NCBI GenBank assembly: GCA_035610835.1
Contig: CM069441.1
Coordinates: forward strand, 159,444,455 to 159,508,454
From: Ophiura sarsii
Lineage: Eukaryota; Echinodermata; Ophiuroidea; Amphilepidida; Ophiuridae
DNA length: 64,000 nt
Reading direction: 5' to 3'
Shown here: positions 58,320 through 64,000 of the stretch, piece after piece
Position numbering within the stretch: position 1 is the stretch's first letter
Layout of the letters: the number at the start of each line of letters is the position of its first letter
Notes under the pieces: model-generated
Seen by the model: the letters and a program-made list of their open reading frames with translations, nothing else
What the model was told of the DNA's origin: nothing
Database searches by the model: none
Translations under genes and position numbers: made by a program

Positions 58320-59500
58320 AATATACAAACCTCAAATGTTATCATATGTTTTTGTAATTGAGGGCGCTGCCTCCACCACATCTCTTAATGCCCCTTTAAC
58401 CATTTTATAATGAAAACAGTGTGTTTCACATACAATAATTCCTTATGGTCACCGACATCGACACAATTAGCATTTTCGTAGAAATTACTTGATAATCCAC
58501 AACCAAATTTGCATCAAAAATGCAAATTGTGTCAACGTCAGTGCCCGCTGGGTTCCAAGGTCTCCTTTATAGCGAGCCCTACACAAAGTATGGGTGATTG
58601 CCATGTGTGTGTGTGTGTGCTAAGAATGCAATTAATTTGAAGCATGAAGTTGGTAAAACAGCTCGTTGGATTCACCGATTTTATACAGGGGAAATGTTTT
58701 GTTTGAATAAAACAAATCTAACAAAATGCGTAATGGAACCTGTGCAATTCCTGCTGAACTATTATGTACACTGCAAAGAACATCATTGTCCGATAAATAA
58801 ATACCTTTAAAGAAACGCACAAGACCCTGATGGGGACGTGATGCGCAGAGTTTAAGCTATAACCGTGACTAGTACGAGAATACCGCCCAATATGTTCTGG
58901 TTTCATTCTTCTTTTAGATATCTCATGTATTATGTCCTGTGTGAGCTGTATTAAATAGCAGGAACATAAATATTGGGCATGACGCGTTGTCCATGGTTTA
59001 AAGTGACGGTAGAGTTGCACAAAAGGCATTGTTATGAAGTGTAACATGTTGATACTTTTAGAAGAGTACTGCATTCAATTCCGTTATTTGCCCACATCCG
59101 ATTATGACAATACATATAACAATGCTATACAATATCATGATATACATTGCCAAAACAAACCCGATGGGCATTTGGGTATTTCTGAAGATACACAAAGAAA
59201 CCCAAGGACACATGCTATACATGCATACATGTAGCATATATCCTTTGCATTGAGCTAGTGTACATGCAGTAGTGATGCGTGAGTGCAAAGATTCATCGGT
59301 GCGTGTCAATGTAAAATGATTTTGAATTGCCAGTTCCATATATATGTTAACATGTGTGGAGGGCGTCTATACATGTTTTTTTATATTTAATATCAATTAC
59401 ACATATTTTTAACATTTCGTATTTCTTTGTACTGTATTTTAATAAACTATTGTTATGTCAATATATTTTTATCGTTGTTATACTGTAACACACTTAAAAT
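58320..59500. other. Unexplained stretch
   Basis: Only a (GT)n run near 58602-58619 and short open frames (up to 118 codons, minus, 58718-59074) without recognisable domains. Confidence 0.3.
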
Positions 59501-59639
59501 TTCGCGGATACTTTATTTCGCGAATTGAAAATGACTGCTATTTTGGTGGGTATTAAATTTCGCGAACTGGAAAATGCAAAATTGTCAATTTCGCGAGTAT
59601 TTAATTTTACAAATCCACTATTAACCATTTTCAGCGCAG

Positions 59640-61055
59640 CGGGTAGTCCAACTTTCAGGGGGGGGGGGGGGGCACATACATTGTCTCACATAGTGTCAAG
59701 GGAAGGCAAATTTGATAAGGGGTGCACATGTATAATAAATATACCACATACATTATGAAAAGTAAATTATTAATTCAATCTCAGATTACTAAGGCCAAGT
59801 AACAAATGTGTTTCTCGTCCGTACAATTTTACAACAAGAACAACTTTTAAAAAATATCATTTAAAATTCATATTTCTATCGGGTAGCACAACTTTTCCTA
59901 GGGGGAGGGCACATACATTGACTGTGACAGTGTCTACGGGTAGCACAATTTGACCTGGGGATGTACATATAACACATTGGAAGTAAATTGTTAATGCAAT
60001 CTCAGATTATTAATAGTCTAAAATAGTACCAGAATAATGAGCAACGACCGATTATACAGGGTGAGTCAAAATAGTCAGGTCCCGTTTTCAAAAATAATAC
60101 TTCTTGTACACAATTGGTAATTGTTTTCATTGTTTATGAGAGTAGACATACTTCTTCATACCTGGTGATGTTTTCACGACAATATCATATTCCACGCCAA
60201 ATTTACAACATATTAAACACAAATAAACACAACGTACAATATTACAACAAGAACAACTTTTTTAAACAAATCATTTAAAATTCATATTTCTATCGGGTAG
60301 CACAACTTTCCCTACGGGGCGCATACACTGACTGTTACAGCGTCTAGGGGTAGCACAATTTGACATGGGGATGCACATGTATAACACATTGGAAGTACAT
60401 TGTTTATGCAATCTCAGATTACTAATAGTCTCAAATAGTAGACAAATAATGAGCAACGACCGATTATAACTGTTAAAAATAAAATTAAACACAAATAAAC
60501 ACAACGTACAATATTACAACAAGAACAACTTTAAAAAAGAAATCATTTAAAATTCATATTTCTATCGGGTAGCACAACTTTCCCTAGGGGGGAGGGGTTA
60601 CATACATTGACTGTTACAGCGTCTAGGGGTAGCACAATTTGACATGGGGATGCACATGTATAACACATTGGAAGTAAATTGTTAATACAATCTCAGATTA
60701 CTAATAGTCTCAAATAGTAGCCGACTAATGAGCAACGACCGATTATAACTGTTAAAAATAAGGTTAAACACAAATAAACACAACAAACAATTTTACAACA
60801 AAAACAACTTTTAAAAATATCATTTAAAATTCATATTTCTATCGGGTAGCACAACTTTCCCTACGGGGGGCACATACATTGACTGTTACAGCGTCTAGGG
60901 TAGCACAATTTGACATGGGGATGCACATGTATAACACATTGTAAGTACATTGTTTATGCAACCTCAGATTACTAATAGTCTCAAATAGTACCAGAATAAT
61001 GAGCAACGACCGATTACTAATAGTCTTAAATAGTAGACAAATAATGAGCAACGAG
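59640..61055 (+). repeat. Left arm of an inverted tandem array (~275-bp units)
   Basis: Units with gggtagcacaactttccc near 59881, 60295, 60566 and 60843, plus a diverged unit near 59640; unit length 271-277 bp where intact. A lone mariner-type end (cagggtgagtcaaaa) and ~120 bp of unrelated sequence interrupt it at about 60057-60215. Confidence 0.9.
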
Positions 61056-62695
61056 CAGTTATAATCGGTCGTTGCTGAGATTGTATTAACAATACTTCCA
61101 ATGTGTTATACATGTGCATCCCCATGTCAAATTGTGCTACCCCTAGACGCTGTAACAGTCAATGTATGTGCCCCCCGTAGGGAAAGTTGTGCTACCCGAT
61201 AGAAATATGAATTTTAAATGATATTTTTAAAAGTTGTTTTTGTTGTAAAATTGTTTGTTGTGTTTATTTGTGTTTAACCTTATTTTTAACAGTTATAATC
61301 GGTCGTTGCTCATTATTTGGCTACTATTTGAGACTATTAGTAATCTGAGATTGTATTAACAATTTACTTCCAATGTGTTATACATGTGTATCCACATGTC
61401 AAATTGTGCTACCCCTATACGCTGTAACAGTCAGTGTATGTAACCCCCCTCCCCCACAGGGAAAGTTGTGCTACCCGATATAAATATGAATTGTAAATGA
61501 TTTCTTTTTTAAAGTTGTTCTTGTTGTAATATTGTACGTTGTGTTTATTTGTGTTTAATTTTATTTTTAACAGTTATAATCGGTCGTTGTTCATTATTTG
61601 TCTACTATTTGAGACTATTAGTAATCTGAGATTGCATAAACAATGTACTTCCAATGTGTTATACATGTGCATCCCCATGTCAAATTGTGCTACCCCTAGA
61701 CGCTGTAACAGTCAATGTATGTGCCCCCCGTAGGGAAAGTTGTGCTACCCGATAGAAATATGAATTTTAAATGATATTTTTAAAAGTTGTTTTTGTTGTA
61801 AAATTGGTTGTTGTGTTTATTGGTGTTAACCTTTTTTTTAACAGTTATAATCGGTCGTTGCTCATTAGTCGTCTACTATTTGAGACTATTAGTAATCTGA
61901 GATTGTATTAACAATTTACCGCCAATGTGTTATACATGTGCATCCCCATGTCAAATTGTGCTACCCCTAGACGTTGTAACAGTCAATGTATGTGCCCCCC
62001 TTAGGGAAAGTTGTGCTACCCGATAGAAATATGAATTTTAAATGATATTTTTAAAAGTTGTTTTTGTTGTAAAATTGTTTGTTGTGTTTATTGGTGTTTA
62101 ACCTTTTCTTATAATCGGTCGTTGCTCATTAGTCGGCTACTATTTGAGACTATTAGTAATCTGAGATTGTATTAACAATTTACTTCCAATGTGTTATACA
62201 TGTGCATCCCCATGTCAAATTGTGCTACCCATAGACGCTGTAACAGTCAATGTATGTGCCCCCCCCCCCCCCCCCCCACCCCCGTAGGGACAGTTGTGCG
62301 ACCCGATAGAAATATGAATTTTAAATGATTTTTTTAAAAGTTTTTTTTTGTTGTAAAATTGTTTGTTGTGTTTATTTGTGTTTAACCTTGTTTTTAACAG
62401 TTATAATCGGTCGTTGCTCACTAGTCGGCTACTATTTGAGACTATTAGTAATCTGAGATTGTATTAATAATTTACTTCCAATGTGTTATACATGTGCATC
62501 TTCATGTCAAATTGTGCTACCCCTAGACGCTGTAACAGTCAATGTATGTGCCCCCCGTAGGGAAAGTTGTGCTACCCGATAGAAATATGAATTTTAAATG
62601 ATATTTTTAAAAGTTGTTTTTGTTGTAAAATTGTTTGTTGTGTTTATTTGTGTTTAACCTTATTTTTAACAGTTATAATCGGTCGTTGCTCATTA
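61056..62695 (-). repeat. Right arm of the inverted array
   Basis: Reverse-complement units with gctacccgata at 61191, 61470, 61744, 62015, 62299 and 62571 (spacing 271-284). A C run at about 62259-62277 expands one unit. Confidence 0.9.
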
Positions 62696-63800
62696 ACATA
62701 ACATAACATAACAATTAATATTTATATAGCGCTATTCCATCTAGATCATAGCGCATGTAACACATCAGTACACAAAATACATTTAGCATGGAAAAAGGTG
62801 AGTCTTTAGACTACAACGAAAATGAGAGATATTGTCAGTTTCTCTTATGGTACGAGGGAGATTGTTCCATGCCCGTGGACCAGCTACACTGAAAGATTTC
62901 TAACCCAAGACCTTATTTGTCCTAGGAACATTTAGGCGAGTAATGTCATTTGCAGAACGAAGAGCTCTTCGAGGAACATATGGTGACAGTAAATTGCATA
63001 AATATCCAGGTGCAGTATTGTTCATGCTTTTGAAGACAAAAAGACAGAGTTTGAATTGAATCCTTTCCCGTATGGGCAGCCAGTGGAGTTTTTTAAGCGT
63101 GGGAGTAATATGGTCACGCATGGATATGGAACATATCAACCGAGCGGCATTGTTCTGCAATCTTTGAACTCTGTTCAATTCATGTTCCGTAGCACCAAAG
63201 AGAAGAAGATTACCATAGTCAAGACGAGAGATAACTAAAGCTCTAACGACATGATGAAGAGTGTCTTTATCGAGGTATCGCTTTATTCTACGGATGTTTC
63301 TCAACTGGTAATGTGTAGATTGACAGAGGCTAGATATTTGTTTGGTCATGGTCATATTTGCATCAAATGTTACACCCAGGTTCCGAACAGACAGCGTTGC
63401 TTCAATATTATGTGCATCACCAATTGCCAGGGACACAGGTGGCAAGCTCTGGAGAAAATGGGGTGATCCAAACACAATAAACTCTGTTTTGCTCTCATTT
63501 AATTTCAACATGTTAATGGTCATCCAATTTTGGATTTCACAAATACACAGTTGTAGCCTCTCGATTGCGTGTTGCATAGCACCAGGTATTTTGGGGTTAA
63601 AGGAACAGTATAACTGCGTGTCGTCTGCATAAAGGTGAAAGTCTAAGCCATGGCGGCGAATGATGTTTCCGAGAGGGAGCGTATAGATTAAAAACTTTAA
63701 AGGACCAAGAATGGATCCTTGCGGTAGACCATATTTTAGATCCACAGGATCTGAGTAGCTGTTGCCAATGGACACGCGGCTCTGTATACCAGAGAGGTAG
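62696..63800 (-). mobile_element. 5'-truncated CR1/L2-type LINE inserted in the satellite array
   Basis: The minus-strand frame 63775-62900 (291 codons) begins inside the RT domain: YGLPQGSILGPLKFLIY (motif B), FHLYADDTQLYC (catalytic YADD), LDYGNLLLFG, and HWLPIRERIQFKLCLFVFKS, the thumb/C-terminal block. The frame breaks just before the WNNLPRTIRE segment, which follows in another frame (about 62870-62790). The 3' end carries an (ATGTT)n-type tail at 62696-62715. A TA is repeated at both junctions (62694-62695, 63801-63802). Confidence 0.88.
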
Positions 63801-64000
63801 TAGTCGGCTACTATTTGAGACTATTAGTAATCTGAGATTGTATTAACAATTTACCTCCAATGTGTTATACATGTGCATCCCCATGTCAAAATGTTCTACC
63901 CCTAGACGCTGTAACAGTCAATGTATGTGCCCCCCGTAGGGAAAGTTGTGCTACCCGATAGAAATATGAATTTTAAATGATATTTTTAAAAGTTGTTTTT
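63801..64000 (-). repeat. Inverted array resumes, truncated by window end
   Basis: Same unit and orientation as 61056-62695, continuing exactly where the LINE interrupted it. Confidence 0.9.

Noticed and set aside
61539..61733. Recurring CLFVFNFIFNSYNRSL open frames in the 275-bp array
   Set aside because: They appear because the satellite unit is repeated; units differ in length by non-multiples of three, breaking any frame.

Overview
The window is eukaryotic genomic DNA. It has long introns with GT/AG splice sites, very dense small DNA transposons, CR1/L2-type LINE remnants, tRNA-derived SINE heads, minisatellites and long G/C homopolymer runs. The repeat mix and the gene found suggest a marine invertebrate deuterostome (echinoderm or hemichordate); this is inferred from style, not proven. 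A 100-N assembly gap lies at 40250-40349.

One gene can be reconstructed with confidence: an RWDD4 orthologue on the minus strand. Its ATG is at 34096-34094, its stop codon at 4350-4348, and it has eight coding exons spread over about 30 kb. All seven introns have GT/AG boundaries and compatible phases. The joined product is about 190 residues, close to the vertebrate protein, with the RWD-domain YPxxxP motif, the AMTYTLFEYAK block and the C-terminal RGWDWVDVVK block. A compact candidate promoter (DR1, CCAAT and ETS-like motifs) lies about 95-135 bp upstream of the ATG.

The introns are packed with mobile DNA. Intron 7 (4381-9637) holds a 26-copy 50-bp minisatellite, a 620-bp fold-back and a hAT-like element inside a mariner-like element. 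Intron 6 (9688-16921) is mostly one transposon that carries a 5.4-kb A-B-A-B-A insertion. Intron 3 begins with a 76-bp minisatellite made of duplicated copies of the exon 3 end and its 5' splice site. Intron 1 (22969-34069) holds mariner-like, fold-back and Harbinger-like elements and a broken LINE.

From 34.2 kb rightward no complete gene is recognised. Two plus-strand exon-like segments (41493-41586 and 47414-47561) may be terminal exons of unidentified genes. The rest is transposon-rich: GTCCCACTTACCCC fold-backs (35 kb), poly-G/hAT-like ends (38.6-39.7 kb), a 35-bp palindrome array (41.7 kb), Harbinger-like and TTAA elements (42-43 kb, 50 kb), TA-flanked mariner-like elements (43.4, 53.1 and 55.1 kb), nested hairpins (48 and 58 kb), and a head-to-head inverted array of about 275-bp units (59.6-64 kb) split by a 5'-truncated LINE. 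No CRISPR, bacterial, viral or toxin genes were seen.
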